Shown in pieces: positions 43,749 through 54,236 of a stretch of 64,000 nucleotides of DNA; position 1 is the stretch's first letter, and every line of letters starts with the position of its first letter. A model generated the notes under the pieces. The model ran no database searches and was not told the DNA's origin. It saw nothing but the letters and a program-made list of their open reading frames with translations. This stretch comes from Cellvibrio sp. KY-GH-1. Lineage in GTDB: Bacteria > Pseudomonadota > Gammaproteobacteria > Pseudomonadales > Cellvibrionaceae. The DNA lies in NCBI RefSeq assembly GCF_008806975.1, contig NZ_CP031728.1:310001-374000 (forward strand), given 5' to 3'. The position numbers and the translations under genes were made by a program.

Positions 43749-45719
43749 TCATTTTTCTGTTTTTCGTTTGGTGCGCTCCGCTTGTTGCGCCTTCGCTAAT
43801 TCGATTTCAAACGGATTATTTTTATCATCCCTTTCATTAACTGCCAGCGCTGGATCAATTTCTTCAACTATACGAAAACCTTCACCCAGGGCCGAGCGGT
43901 TGGTTTGCCCGCCGTGGCCGCGCATGGTTACTTGTGATTCATTGTGTGGACCGTAGGTATTTCCCCGGCGCACGCGCATGTTGCATTCATCTGCAAGCCA
44001 GGCGCTGCCATCGGTGGGAGCACCGTTATAGTTGTTGTGATCACAATCTTGCACCCATTCGCTTACGTTACCAGTCACATCATAAAGTCCGAAGCTATTC
44101 GGCTTGTACATGCCGACAATGCTGGTGTACTCCGCATAGTCATCGCAAGTTTTTTCTTTCTGTTGATAGTTTTTATCGCGGGCAAATGCACGCATTCCGC
44201 TCTTATCAAAGGTGTTGGCGTATTCACACAGCTTCTTGTCATCTTCACCGAAAAAATAGCGAGTAGTGGTGCCGGCACGGGCCGCATATTCCCATTCTGC
44301 TTCGGTGGGTAAACGGAATTTTCGCCCGGTTTGTTGTGACAACCAGGCGAGGTAGGCATTGGCATCATCCCAGCTCACGCACATTACCGGATGAAAATCG
44401 CTTGGCGCATAGTCGGTGGTTAACCAATTACCTGGCGCTGGTTCAAAACCGTTATTAAAACGTCCGCCATTTTGGTTCACAAATTTCCAGCAAGTATTGC
44501 CGGTTATATACTGGGTTGCAGCAGCAAATTGTTTGAACTGCTTGATGGTGACTTCGTATTTTGAAATCCTAAAACTTTTCACGCTGACCTTATGAATCGG
44601 TTTTTCATTGTCTGCAAACTCGCTGCCCATTAAAAAATCACCGCCGGTTATGGTCACCATGGGTGGCGTAACTAATGGTGTTGTGCGCAGGGTTTTATAG
44701 GCGTCCAATAAATTTTGATGTTCCTTGCGCATTAGTGATCTGCGTTCCTGTGCGACTTTTTGTGCGCTGGTTAAGCCCGTCAAAAAATCTTTCTGTTGTT
44801 CGCTGGTCGGCGCAAGGTGATTACCTGCCTCATCCAATGCCAGGCGAAAGCCGCGATCAGAAAAGCGCGTGTCCTTAGTGCCGCTAACATCCTGTGCCAG
44901 TGGGCGATACGCAGTGCGTAAAGAACTGGCATCGGTCATCCAGGAGCCGCCACGCGCAAATTGCTGGCAGCTGTCGCTGTGCCGTGGTTTAGCGGTTGCA
45001 GACGCCTTCTGGTAGTCGGGGTGATAACAATCGGCAATCCATTGGCGTACGGTACCTTGCATGTCGTAGAGTCCGTAAGCATTGGGCTTATAAAGGCCGA
45101 TGGTGTTTGCGAAGGTTTCTCCATCGTCGCAGGCCAGGGGTTGTTCCCTTGAGTGGAAATCACGACTGAACGCGAAGTAAATGGTCTGGTCGTAACCATT
45201 GCCGTAGTCGCAGAGCTTTTTTTCATCATCGCCAAAATGGAAGCGCATATTGCTGCCGGCGCGGGCGGCGTATTCCCACTCAGCTTCACTGGGTAAGCGA
45301 TAGTGTTTGCCAGTCTGCTGGTTAAGCCAACTGATATAGTCCTGCACTTCGGTCCAGCTTACACAACTAATTGGGGCGTATTCACCCGCGATGCGCGCCA
45401 CTCCCGCAGGTGACTGCGCATCCAGTTCATGTAGTTTTCCATCCTCCATTTTATACAGGCACTTGCCGGTTGCCTGATAATTGGTCGCCTCGGTAAACTG
45501 CAAAAACTCTTTTATGGTTACCGGATATTGCGCCAGGCGGAAGGGTTTTATTTTTACTTTGTGAATTGGCTGTTCGGCAGGGGTCTCGCTGCTCCCCATT
45601 AAAAACTCCCCGGCAGGAATGGGAACCATAAGCGGTTCTAACACCGGGGGGCTGGCTTTATCGGCGGCGTAAAGGGTTGCACAACAAAGTGCTAAGAGGC
45701 CGGTAACAAGGTGACGCAT
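43749..45719 (-). CDS. exported protein with two FGE-sulfatase (SUMF1-like) domains
   Basis: 656 residues. Signal peptide (1 to about 18, cleavage after LYA). Two FGE-like domains in tandem: about 30-300 (VPIPAGEFLMGSSETPAEQP, RLPSEAEWEYAARAG, NAYGLYDMQGTVRQW, GFRLALD) and about 355-620 (ITGGDFLMGSEFADNEKPIH, RLPTEAEWEYAARAG, NSFGLYDVTGNVSEWVQD, GFRIVEE). Neither has the two active-site cysteines of true formylglycine-generating enzymes (positions near FARGGSWMTDASSLRT and RRGNTYGPHNESQ have none), so it probably does not oxidise sulfatases. Related proteins can be structural or ligand-binding. Confidence 0.85.
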   Translation of the reverse strand: MRHLVTGLLALCCATLYAADKASPPVLEPLMVPIPAGEFLMGSSETPAEQPIHKVKIKPFRLAQYPVTIKEFLQFTEATNYQATGKCLYKMEDGKLHELDAQSPAGVARIAGEYAPISCVSWTEVQDYISWLNQQTGKHYRLPSEAEWEYAARAGSNMRFHFGDDEKKLCDYGNGYDQTIYFAFSRDFHSREQPLACDDGETFANTIGLYKPNAYGLYDMQGTVRQWIADCYHPDYQKASATAKPRHSDSCQQFARGGSWMTDASSLRTAYRPLAQDVSGTKDTRFSDRGFRLALDEAGNHLAPTSEQQKDFLTGLTSAQKVAQERRSLMRKEHQNLLDAYKTLRTTPLVTPPMVTITGGDFLMGSEFADNEKPIHKVSVKSFRISKYEVTIKQFKQFAAATQYITGNTCWKFVNQNGGRFNNGFEPAPGNWLTTDYAPSDFHPVMCVSWDDANAYLAWLSQQTGRKFRLPTEAEWEYAARAGTTTRYFFGEDDKKLCEYANTFDKSGMRAFARDKNYQQKEKTCDDYAEYTSIVGMYKPNSFGLYDVTGNVSEWVQDCDHNNYNGAPTDGSAWLADECNMRVRRGNTYGPHNESQVTMRGHGGQTNRSALGEGFRIVEEIDPALAVNERDDKNNPFEIELAKAQQAERTKRKTEK

Positions 45720-45929
45720 AGTTAAATCCTTTGCTGGGTTTGTGATGTTTTGCTACTGCCGGACTCTATGAAATGCGTTCTGCGAAGTCTTATTTTTTTT
45801 CTATTTTTTCTCGATGAGAAAACGTTGAGAAATTTGTACGGCTATGGGTGGGTGTTTTTTGGTCAAATCAATCGATCTATAACCACACAATAACGATTCG
45901 CTCCCCGTAACGAGGAAATAGCGGTACTG

Positions 45930-47804
45930 ATGAAATATCTGTTTAATGATTTTATGTTCGACACTGAACAACTCACACTTTATAAAAAGAATGAGGTGAT
46001 TGGCTGTCGATACAATGAAGCGAGGCTGCTTGCACTCTTTCTCAGTGAGCCGCAGCGTGTCTTTAGTAAAGACGATATTCTGGCGCAGGTCTGGAACGGC
46101 AAGGTCGTTTCCGAGCAGGCCGTATTCCAAAACATTAGCGTGCTGCGTGCGTTATTGGGCGATGAAGCCATAAAGACCTTTCCTAAAAAAGGTTATCAAT
46201 GGCAGCTTGAGGTGAAACCTTTTATAGATGCTGCACCTGCGCAGCCGATTGCTTCTAATGAAGGGCCTTCAAAAGCCACCTTTGGAAATGGACGGCGTCT
46301 CTGGTTGTTGGCTATTCCGGCAGTAGCGATCGTGTGCGTGATTGCTGTTCTGCTTATGCGCCCACAGGAACAATTGGTGCGAACCCGCGTTGCCTTATTG
46401 CCACTCTTAATTGAACCTGCCAATCAGCACAGCCAATCCATTCATGCTGAACTGGTACAACCTGTGTGGGATTCGCTCAATCAAACCGACAGCATTTCAG
46501 CGGTTGCCGTAAAGGATGTTAAGGATTACCGGGATTTTTTTCATGCGCCTCAAAAATACCTGGGTCGGCTCCTGCAGCAAACGAATGGCAGTGTCGTAAT
46601 GGCCGCAATAGTCGGAATGCATGATCAGCAGGTTTCCATTCGCTATCTATTAAAGAGTAAGCAGGGAGGTTGGTCTGCCAGCCACAGCGCTAACAATCTT
46701 CCCCTGTTATTGGAGGCGCTCGATAAACACCTGGCCTTGATTGTAAATTCGGGAGTTTTAGAGATAGATCCGGCGGATTCCAATCTAATCAATGCGCGTT
46801 TGAAGATTCTGTACCAACAGGAACCGGATGATCTAGTGGTGCTCGCCGCATTGGCAAATAGCGAGTCGCGCACTGGCAACCACAGCAATGCCATCTTATT
46901 AGCCGATGCACTGGGTGCTAAAGCCAAATTACACAATGACAAAACGTGTGAAGGTGAAGCTTATGTAATAGCGGCTAGTGCCTATATGGCGCAATCACTG
47001 TTTGCCGAAGCCGCAGCTGCTTTGCGCAAGGCATTAGAAATATTTACCGTACAGCAAGATTACCGCAACCTGGCGTTAGTGCAGCAAACCTATAGTTATT
47101 TGGCGTTCGAGCAGCATGACTACGACGGATTTAAACAAGCGTTGATTCTTGCCATGGGGTTTGCACAACAAGCAAATGACCCACTACTGGAGATGAGTAT
47201 AAGCGCATACCTCTCTGTTGTAGCCAATAAATTCGGTAATAAAGACGATCGTCAAAAATATTTAGAGCGTGCGGAATCGATACTCGATCAAATCCTTCAA
47301 GCGCGCGAGCATTATGGGCTGATTTATTTTTACTCCGGTATGTATGCGGAAACTGATCCCGCGGCAGAAAAATACTATCGTAAAGTGCTAGCCATATTGC
47401 CCGTCGATCAAAAGTGGTGGGAGAGAGATCGCGCACGGGAGCATTTAACGCAGCTATTCATTAAACAGTCGCGCTGGGACGAAGCCCTGGGTTTATATAC
47501 AAATGTTGGCAAGTTGGGCGCATCCGAAGAATTGATAGTGTCCAATATTCACGCCGCCCGTCAGGATTGGCCTCAAGCAGAAACGCATGCATTATTGGCT
47601 TTTAAATTGGCCAATTTAAGTGGGCAGAAATACATCGCACTGGATTCGGCGCTCGCCCTGTTGGGGGTTTATAAGGCAACTAACCAGCCCGAAAAAATGG
47701 CAATTTATAAACAGTTTCTTGCTAAAGAAGCCAGCAACTACTCTTATTGGCTACGAGTAAATCGCGAAGCGTTGGACAGGTTTTCGATCGCGATACCACG
47801 TTAA
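45930..47804 (+). CDS. CadC/ToxR-like winged-helix regulator with TPR repeats
   Basis: 624 residues. N-terminal winged helix (about 5-100: RLLALFLSEPQRVFSKDDIL, then AVFQNISVLRALLGDEAIKT and PKKGYQWQLE), a single membrane segment (about 125-145), then a large extracytoplasmic part with TPR-type helical repeats (about 280-600). It would sense something in the periplasm, as in CadC. Reads toward DUF3142 and two unknown genes in tight spacing, so they form one operon. Confidence 0.82.
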   Translation: MKYLFNDFMFDTEQLTLYKKNEVIGCRYNEARLLALFLSEPQRVFSKDDILAQVWNGKVVSEQAVFQNISVLRALLGDEAIKTFPKKGYQWQLEVKPFIDAAPAQPIASNEGPSKATFGNGRRLWLLAIPAVAIVCVIAVLLMRPQEQLVRTRVALLPLLIEPANQHSQSIHAELVQPVWDSLNQTDSISAVAVKDVKDYRDFFHAPQKYLGRLLQQTNGSVVMAAIVGMHDQQVSIRYLLKSKQGGWSASHSANNLPLLLEALDKHLALIVNSGVLEIDPADSNLINARLKILYQQEPDDLVVLAALANSESRTGNHSNAILLADALGAKAKLHNDKTCEGEAYVIAASAYMAQSLFAEAAAALRKALEIFTVQQDYRNLALVQQTYSYLAFEQHDYDGFKQALILAMGFAQQANDPLLEMSISAYLSVVANKFGNKDDRQKYLERAESILDQILQAREHYGLIYFYSGMYAETDPAAEKYYRKVLAILPVDQKWWERDRAREHLTQLFIKQSRWDEALGLYTNVGKLGASEELIVSNIHAARQDWPQAETHALLAFKLANLSGQKYIALDSALALLGVYKATNQPEKMAIYKQFLAKEASNYSYWLRVNREALDRFSIAIPR

Positions 47805-47826
47805 CTCTATGGGAAAGGTTTGGTTC

Positions 47827-48558
47827 ATGTCGATAATCAGGGTCATGTTAAAAAAGGGAATGCCAGCTTTTTGTTTGCTATTTATGGTGGCCGGTATCTA
47901 TTTTTTTAACAGTAAGGAGGCGGCAACCGTAAAATCCTATTGGTTGTGGAAAGAAAGTGATTTGCGTTTTGTGTCTGCAGGGGATCAGTTATACCTGTAT
48001 CAAGGGGATTATCTATTGGAGGGGAGCTCGCGGGATTTTGTAAAGCGAGGTGTTTCCCCGTCCGCCCGCTTTAAGCAACATTCCCTTATTCTGCTGGTGC
48101 GCCTGTATAGAATAGAAGATGTTGAACGATTGGTGTTTCATCTCAGGTATTTGCTGAGTGAATGGAAGTTAAAAGGCGTTGAAATTAAAGAGATTCAGCT
48201 GGATTATGATTGTGCTTCCGCGCACTTGGCAGATTATTCCAGCTTTTTAAAGCAGCTTGCTGCTACCCTTAATAATAATGGTCAAGGGGATGCGGTCATG
48301 CTGAGTGTCACAGGGCTGGTGACTTGGTTAACGGATAACCCTGCTGCGCTGGCTGATGTGTCCCGCAATGTAAGTTACATACATTTTCAGTTGTACAACA
48401 ATTTTTTTCCGCTACCGAATATCGCTAATTACTTGCATCATATTGGTAATTACAAACACCCTTATAAACTTGGAATAACAATGGCTAAGCCTTTTCAAAC
48501 ATTGGAGTTTTCGCTAAATGAATATTATCAAGGAACCACAATTTTCCTTAACCGTTAA
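47827..48558 (+). CDS. DUF3142-like exported protein
   Basis: 243 residues from the ATG at 47827, which has GGGAAAGG upstream; an ATG at 47809 has no room for a ribosome site. N-terminal hydrophobic anchor (about residues 10-27) then an alpha/beta domain with VKSYWLWKESDLRF, EIKEIQLDYDCASAHLADYS and VSYIHFQLYNNF, resembling DUF3142 proteins (TIM-barrel-like, possibly glycan related). The downstream gene starts 41 bases inside its end. Confidence 0.62.
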   Translation: MSIIRVMLKKGMPAFCLLFMVAGIYFFNSKEAATVKSYWLWKESDLRFVSAGDQLYLYQGDYLLEGSSRDFVKRGVSPSARFKQHSLILLVRLYRIEDVERLVFHLRYLLSEWKLKGVEIKEIQLDYDCASAHLADYSSFLKQLAATLNNNGQGDAVMLSVTGLVTWLTDNPAALADVSRNVSYIHFQLYNNFFPLPNIANYLHHIGNYKHPYKLGITMAKPFQTLEFSLNEYYQGTTIFLNR

Positions 48559-51043
48559 TATCGGAACTGTAAGGAAAAATTGTTTAGCGGTAATGATTGG
48601 TACGCTGCTTGTGGGCTTTCCCGCATTAGCTTGCGGGCCTGAGTACGATGCACTGGAAACAGATATGCTTTCTACGCTTCCCTTTGATCCCGCCGCTCCA
48701 AAAGGTAAAGACAGTTTTTATATTTTTGAGCAGTTTATTGAATCGTCAATCAGCAAGTCTGATGAAGTTGATAATCGCACTATTCAAAAGCAAAAAGACG
48801 CCGATTTTCTCGCCGCTATCGGTAATGCGCTAAGCCAATCCGGAAGAAAGATAACGGTTGCCTTTGCAACTGAGTCATCCGCTACTATAAATCAGAATGG
48901 TGGTTGTAATTACGAGCGCTACAGCAGTATTTATGATTTGGTGATAAATAGCGCGGTTCCTATTAAGGATATATCTGTTGCAGATAATAAAGCGCCGGAC
49001 GGACTGGGTTCGCCGACCTACCAACAATTTTTATCCTCTCATAGTAGTGTTTATTGGTCGCTACGGTTTTGCAAAAAGGAAGGGCTGACTCCAGCGGGTT
49101 TTGCTTATGAGCTTGATCGTTGGCATGAACTTAAGGCAAAACTGATAAAAATGAGTGAAAAGGAACCTTTGCGTTATGTTGCCCAGATCTATTTGGTGTG
49201 GGGTAGTTTTAACTATGGTGAATTGGATGATGCCAAAAAATACTTGGCAGATATCCCTGTGCAAAATCTCAATGTTCAGCAGCATAGTCTAACGAGTCAG
49301 CTGCTATCTGTTTTAGGTGGAACCCCGGGCGAAAATGCTGAAAGTGCTAAAGCTCAAGCTGATATTTACCTTCCCTTGATGGATAAGGATTATTACTGGG
49401 GGCGTTGTCAAAGTAATAATGTTGATTCAATTCAAGCGTTTGCTTCCCGGCTTGGCGCTTCGTCGCTTGATAAGGCTGAAGTGGTTCGGTTAATGAGCGC
49501 AAGGTTTGAGTTGTATGAGAGTTGTGCTTCTGCCGAGGCGCTAACTGCAAGTGCAGAAAAATTTTCGGAAAATAGCGGCTCCGAGTTTGATCTTTATTTG
49601 CAAGCCGCTGCAAATTTTTATCTCAATAAGAATAAAGAATCCGAATTACTATTTAACGAAATAGCCAAAGGGTCGAATAGCCAGTTGCGTGATCTGGCTG
49701 CCTATATGAGTGCCCGTATTAGTTTAATTGATGCTCAACCAGCGGAGGAGTACCTGGAGTTTTATGAGTCGCCCGAGCAGCAAGAAGAGGCTAAAGTTCG
49801 GGCTTCAGTAGCTATTGAGCGGCTGAACCAATTCACCCAGGATTACCCCGATAGCAAATATGTTGCTTCGGCTCAAGGGTTGATGCGTCGGGGCTATTGG
49901 CTGGTTGGTGATAACGTTAATTACAATGCTCTGTTGCGTGTATACAGCGATGGTGTTGTGTCGCCTGTTTTGAAAAAAGCGGTGTGGCAAAAAAGTGATA
50001 CTGAATTATTAGAAAATACCCTGGTTGAATATTGGCGATTTGCTTCGTTTGACGCAACCATTGATTCCCTTGCCCCCATCCGCTTTCTATTGGCAAAGGA
50101 ACTGTCGGATAGTAATACTCTAGCGTCAGCGTCCGCTCCTGTAAAACGCTTAACTCAATTTATAGCCTTGGTTGACGCATATAAGGAGCAGAAGTATGCG
50201 CGTGTTGTTGACGAACTCTCTACGAAAGTGGAATTGAATGAAGCCGAACACTTGCTGCTGTTGCGTGCGCTGGAAGCAAAAGGTGATTGGCAGGTGGCCA
50301 TTGTGCGTTGGCGCGACACTATTAAATACCAATACCACTATAATCTGCATCGTCATGCGGACTACGAAATCGCGCGAATTGTGGCTGCCAAACAAGGTGT
50401 TGAGGGATTATTCCTGAATAATGTTATGGAAAACGGATTGATTAAACAAAATTACCTGGCATCGCTGTGCGATATTGAGCTGCAAAAAAAATCATTGGGT
50501 AATCCATTAATCAGTTTGGATAACAAGCACCTACTGTTTGCGGATATCGCCAAGCGTTATCTATATAACGGAGATTTTGAATCCTTGCAGGCGTTGATGT
50601 CATCGCACACCGATGAATTGATTCAGGAGTATGTGGCAATTCGAACGGCGGTAAAAAACATCGTTGCCAAACAAAAGCTGGGTGCGGCTTATATGAATGT
50701 AGGTTATTTCATGAAAGTTCATGTGGCGCCGCTGCATAATTTGCCCTTGGCATTGCAGCGGGAAGATCTTCCGGAATCTTGTGCACAAACATTAACTGCA
50801 CAAGATAAAGAAACGCCTTTTAGCTATTTCAACAAGGCAATGTCCTTGTTTAAGTCTGGTAAGGACGAAAACGAAGCAAAAACACTCCATTTCCTCACTA
50901 TGTGCGGCAAGGTTGGTATTGAGGGTTACAGCTGCACTTGGGGGTACGGTAAGGAGGGAATGACTAGTGAGGCCGCTTTTAAATTGTTGCATCGGAAATA
51001 TGCTAACAGTAACTGGGCTGAGAAAACCCCGTATCACTATTAG
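48518..51043 (+). CDS. exported protein of unknown function, helical repeats
   Basis: 841 residues. N-terminal signal-type segment (about 20-40: LAVMIGTLLVGFPALACGPE); Cys39 sits after ALA, not a perfect lipobox. The rest is helical with TPR/SEL1-like features and no recognised enzyme motif. ATG 48518 has TGGAG upstream and overlaps the end of the DUF3142 gene. Closely linked to it and to the upstream CadC-like regulator, so they likely work together at the cell envelope. Large size and lack of known domain make it a real unknown. Confidence 0.7.
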   Translation: MNIIKEPQFSLTVNIGTVRKNCLAVMIGTLLVGFPALACGPEYDALETDMLSTLPFDPAAPKGKDSFYIFEQFIESSISKSDEVDNRTIQKQKDADFLAAIGNALSQSGRKITVAFATESSATINQNGGCNYERYSSIYDLVINSAVPIKDISVADNKAPDGLGSPTYQQFLSSHSSVYWSLRFCKKEGLTPAGFAYELDRWHELKAKLIKMSEKEPLRYVAQIYLVWGSFNYGELDDAKKYLADIPVQNLNVQQHSLTSQLLSVLGGTPGENAESAKAQADIYLPLMDKDYYWGRCQSNNVDSIQAFASRLGASSLDKAEVVRLMSARFELYESCASAEALTASAEKFSENSGSEFDLYLQAAANFYLNKNKESELLFNEIAKGSNSQLRDLAAYMSARISLIDAQPAEEYLEFYESPEQQEEAKVRASVAIERLNQFTQDYPDSKYVASAQGLMRRGYWLVGDNVNYNALLRVYSDGVVSPVLKKAVWQKSDTELLENTLVEYWRFASFDATIDSLAPIRFLLAKELSDSNTLASASAPVKRLTQFIALVDAYKEQKYARVVDELSTKVELNEAEHLLLLRALEAKGDWQVAIVRWRDTIKYQYHYNLHRHADYEIARIVAAKQGVEGLFLNNVMENGLIKQNYLASLCDIELQKKSLGNPLISLDNKHLLFADIAKRYLYNGDFESLQALMSSHTDELIQEYVAIRTAVKNIVAKQKLGAAYMNVGYFMKVHVAPLHNLPLALQREDLPESCAQTLTAQDKETPFSYFNKAMSLFKSGKDENEAKTLHFLTMCGKVGIEGYSCTWGYGKEGMTSEAAFKLLHRKYANSNWAEKTPYHY

Positions 51044-51058
51044 TGAGAGAAGGATGAT

Positions 51059-51322
51059 ATGGTGATTTTTGTGGTAACTCGTAACGGCTATGAAGAAATG
51101 AAGTCGTTGATCATGAGTGCTCAATATCCTGTATGGATTGGCGCTGGTGTTTTGATTGATCGGGAAATTGATGCGATTCGAACGTTGGGTGTAGAGCTTA
51201 CTAATTTTACTTATACCGTAGCGCCAGATGATAGGTATCAAGTCGAGTGCGCATTAGAAACCATTGATCAACATCATCCTGGTCAAAGAGTTTGGTGTGA
51301 GAGGATAGCTAGTGATGCGTAA
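51059..51322 (+). CDS. small protein of unknown function
   Basis: 87 residues; MVIFVVTRNGYEEMKSLIMS at the start, no signal or membrane segment. AGAAGGA precedes the ATG at 51059, which lies 15 bases after the previous stop, so it is probably the last gene of the operon. No family recognised. A 165-base gap with a terminator follows. Confidence 0.6.
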   Translation: MVIFVVTRNGYEEMKSLIMSAQYPVWIGAGVLIDREIDAIRTLGVELTNFTYTVAPDDRYQVECALETIDQHHPGQRVWCERIASDA

Positions 51323-51442
51323 TAATTTACTCAGTAAACAGATCCTACATACGGACGTGTGTGAGTTGTTTGCTTGGGCATTTCTTAATTGATTTGAATG
51401 TGCATACAAATTAAACACGCGAAATTCTTGTAGTTTGAAAAC

Positions 51443-51474
51443 AAAAAAGCCACGCAGTTGCGTGGCCTTTTTTT
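51443..51474. terminator. bidirectional terminator between the small gene and argS
   Basis: AAAGCCACGC-AGTT-GCGTGGCCTTTTTTT: stem GGCCACGC-type with T run on both strands; lies just downstream of the argS stop (minus strand). Confidence 0.88.
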
Positions 51475-51487
51475 CAAGGGAGTCGGA

Positions 51488-53227
51488 CTACATCCGCTCC
51501 ATCACTTCGATACCTAATAAATCCAGCCCTTGCTCGATGGTTCTCGCTACCAAATGACACAGGCGCAAGCGGCTGTCGCGAATTTCTGGCGTTATACCAT
51601 CTTTCAAAATCGGGCAGGCTTCATAGAATGTCATATAGAGGCTAGCGATTTCATATAGGTACGTGCAGAGTAAATGCGGTAGTGCTTCACGCGCGACTTG
51701 ATCCAATACCTCGCTGAATTGCAGTAATTTAATCGCAAGTGTCTTTTCTTGCTCGGTGCCGATAATAATTTCATTTTTCAATGATTCAGGGGCAACACCT
51801 GCTTTGCGGAAAATACTTTGCACGCGCGTAAATGCATATTGCAAATAGGGTGCAGTATTACCTTCAAAGCTGAGCATGGATTCCCAGCTGAATACGTAAT
51901 CATTAGTGCGGGTTTTACACAGGTCGGCGTATTTGACTGCACCTATGCCAACCTTGCGCGAAATCTCGGCAATATCGGTTGCAGACAATTCCGGATTTTT
52001 TTCGCTCACCACTGTGCCTGCGCGCTCAACGGCTTCCACTAATAACTCGGCGAGTTTTACGGTGCCTCCGGTGCGGGTTTTAAACGGTTTGCCATCGCTG
52101 CCCATCATGGTGCCGAAGGCGAGGTGTTCCAGGCTTACGCTGTTATCAACAAAACCGGCTTTACGCGAAATGGTAAATACTTGCTGCATATGCAGTGATT
52201 GACGCGCATCGATGAAATACATAATGCGATTGGCTTTCAACGTATTTACCCGGTAGCGGAGGGCCGCCAAATCGGTGGTGGCATACAAAAAGCCGCCGCC
52301 TTGTTTCTGGATAATAACTGGAGACGGGTTGCCCTCTTTATCGGCAAGCTCTTCCAGAAATACTACCTGCGCGCCCTTATCTTCTACTGCAAGTTTTTTA
52401 TCTTGTAACTCTTTTACCAGCGGTGCGAGATCATCGTTGTAAAAACTTTCGCCGCGCACGTTTTCATCGCGCAGTGTTACATTGAGTTTTTCGTAGATCT
52501 CGGTGGAGTGATGTAGCGATACTTCCTTAAATTGTTGCCACAGCTTCAACATTTTTTCATCGCCACCTTGCAGGCGCACAACGTAATCACGCGCTTTGTT
52601 GGCGAAGGCTTCATCATCATCAAAATGTTTTTTGGCTTGCTGATAAAAGACTTCGAGGTCTTTCAGTTGCATCCCGGCATCGCCATGGGTACCTAGTTGC
52701 TCTTCGAGTTCGGCAATCAACATACCGAACTGGGTGCCCCAGTCGCCAACGTGGTTTTGACGAATAACATTATGGCCGAGGAATTCCAGCAGGCGTGCCA
52801 GGGAGTCGCCAATGATGGTGGAGCGCAAATGACCCACGTGCATTTCTTTGGCAAGGTTGGGGCCGGAGTAGTCGATTACCACGGTTTGCGCTTGATCAGT
52901 CGTACTGACTTGCAGGCGCACGTCGGTTTGGGCGTTGGCAATTTGCTCACCTAACCATTCAGGTTTGAGGTCGATATTAATAAAGCCGGGGCCCGCGATT
53001 TCCAATTTTTCGGCGATGCCGTCCAGATCCAGCGCTGCCACGATTCGGGTGGCGAGTTCGCGGGGGTTAGTACCCATAATTTTCGCGGCACCCATGGCAC
53101 AGTTGGCCTGGTAATTGCCAAAACCGGCTTTTTTGCCCGGAGCAATCAAAGCGGGTAGGTCGGCAGGTACGCCGCACGCGGCCATGGCGGCAAGCACTTT
53201 CTGGTTTAGTAATTCGCGGATATTCAT
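51488..53227 (-). CDS. argS: arginyl-tRNA synthetase
   Basis: 579 residues, class I synthetase that charges tRNA-Arg. Arg-tRNA N-domain ([20 protein letters not shown]), HIGH-type motif in [21 protein letters not shown]-equivalent in [15 protein letters not shown], and the anticodon-binding domain (about 460-579, ending LGIEVMERM). The start at 53227 gives the normal N-terminus; an upstream in-frame start at 53383 would add a non-conserved 52-residue stretch. Divergent from the enoyl-CoA hydratase gene. Essential gene, useful chromosomal anchor. Confidence 0.95.
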   Translation of the reverse strand: MNIRELLNQKVLAAMAACGVPADLPALIAPGKKAGFGNYQANCAMGAAKIMGTNPRELATRIVAALDLDGIAEKLEIAGPGFINIDLKPEWLGEQIANAQTDVRLQVSTTDQAQTVVIDYSGPNLAKEMHVGHLRSTIIGDSLARLLEFLGHNVIRQNHVGDWGTQFGMLIAELEEQLGTHGDAGMQLKDLEVFYQQAKKHFDDDEAFANKARDYVVRLQGGDEKMLKLWQQFKEVSLHHSTEIYEKLNVTLRDENVRGESFYNDDLAPLVKELQDKKLAVEDKGAQVVFLEELADKEGNPSPVIIQKQGGGFLYATTDLAALRYRVNTLKANRIMYFIDARQSLHMQQVFTISRKAGFVDNSVSLEHLAFGTMMGSDGKPFKTRTGGTVKLAELLVEAVERAGTVVSEKNPELSATDIAEISRKVGIGAVKYADLCKTRTNDYVFSWESMLSFEGNTAPYLQYAFTRVQSIFRKAGVAPESLKNEIIIGTEQEKTLAIKLLQFSEVLDQVAREALPHLLCTYLYEIASLYMTFYEACPILKDGITPEIRDSRLRLCHLVARTIEQGLDLLGIEVMERM

Positions 53228-53416
53228 AAATTCGGGGTCGCCGTTTGCTGAAAAAGTGGCCAAGGGGCCGGTCAAATAGGGGCAATCAAATAAGGGTGGG
53301 AATTGTACCTGCGCGGGGTGGGGGATGCCATGGGTTATGGCTATACTCAAACCACGGTTTTTAGCCTTCGTCCCCAAGTTCAACTTTCAACCATCAACGT
53401 GCATAAGGATAAGAAG

Positions 53417-54196
53417 ATGATCGATAGCCCGATTCCACAGGTAGTGACACAGTTGCAGGAGCGCATTCTCACGCTCAGCCTCAATCGCCCCGAACGTAAA
53501 AACGCCTTGTCCCTGGCCATGTACTCTGCATTGGCAGACTTAATTCTCGCGGCGGATGTCGAAGCGAACGTTAGGGTGATTGTGCTCACCGGCACGGAGG
53601 AGTTTTTCACCAGCGGCAATGACTTGATGGATTTTATGAATGAGCCGGAAATCCACGATAAGCACCCGGTAGTGCGCTTTATTAACGCCCTGCGCCATTG
53701 TGCAAAACCGGTGGTGGCCGTTGTACGTGGCCACGCGGTGGGAATTGGCACAACTATGTTACTGCATTGCGATCTGGTGTATGTCGCGGAGGATGCGCGC
53801 TTGCAATTACCTTTTGTAAACCTCGGGTTGTGCCCTGAATACGCGAGTAGCTTTTTGGTTCCCCGTGTCGTGGGCCAACAAAAAGCAGCAGAGTTATTTT
53901 TATTGGGTGAGCCATTTTCGGGAGCTGAAGCGGCGACTATGGGTTTGGCAACCAAAGCGGTTGTTGCAAGTGAACTAAACAATTACGCGCATGGAAAAAT
54001 CCAGCGCCTTGCACATCAACCACCGGCAGCGGTTCGCCGCTCCAAAGCATTGCTGCGCGCGGCGACTAAAAGTGCTGTCGAGCAATCCTTGCAGGCCGAA
54101 TATGCGGGCTTTGCCGAAGGCTTGGCATCAGAAGAGTGCAAAGAATCGGTAACAGCGTTTTTTGAAAAACGCGCGCCGGATTTTTCCAGGTTTTAA
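53417..54196 (+). CDS. enoyl-CoA hydratase/isomerase family protein
   Basis: 259 residues, crotonase fold. RPERKNALSLAMYSALADLI near residues 24-43, the oxyanion-hole region TGTEEFFTSGNDLMDFM and VRGHAVGIGTTMLLHCDLVY, then LGLCPEYASSFLVPRVVG. The Glu/Asp pair typical of hydratases is replaced partly (Pro-Glu in LCPEYASS), as in isomerase-type members. AAGGATAAGAAG precedes ATG 53417. Together with the next SDR it suggests a small fatty-acid oxidation unit for unsaturated acyl chains. Confidence 0.85.
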   Translation: MIDSPIPQVVTQLQERILTLSLNRPERKNALSLAMYSALADLILAADVEANVRVIVLTGTEEFFTSGNDLMDFMNEPEIHDKHPVVRFINALRHCAKPVVAVVRGHAVGIGTTMLLHCDLVYVAEDARLQLPFVNLGLCPEYASSFLVPRVVGQQKAAELFLLGEPFSGAEAATMGLATKAVVASELNNYAHGKIQRLAHQPPAAVRRSKALLRAATKSAVEQSLQAEYAGFAEGLASEECKESVTAFFEKRAPDFSRF

Positions 54197-54236
54197 TAGA
54201 GCGGTTCGGTTTTTAAAGATAGGGCGCAATAAATCA

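Noticed and set aside
53228..53383. 52-residue N-terminal extension of ArgS
   Set aside because: Not conserved in the family; MNIRELL at 53227 is the normal start.
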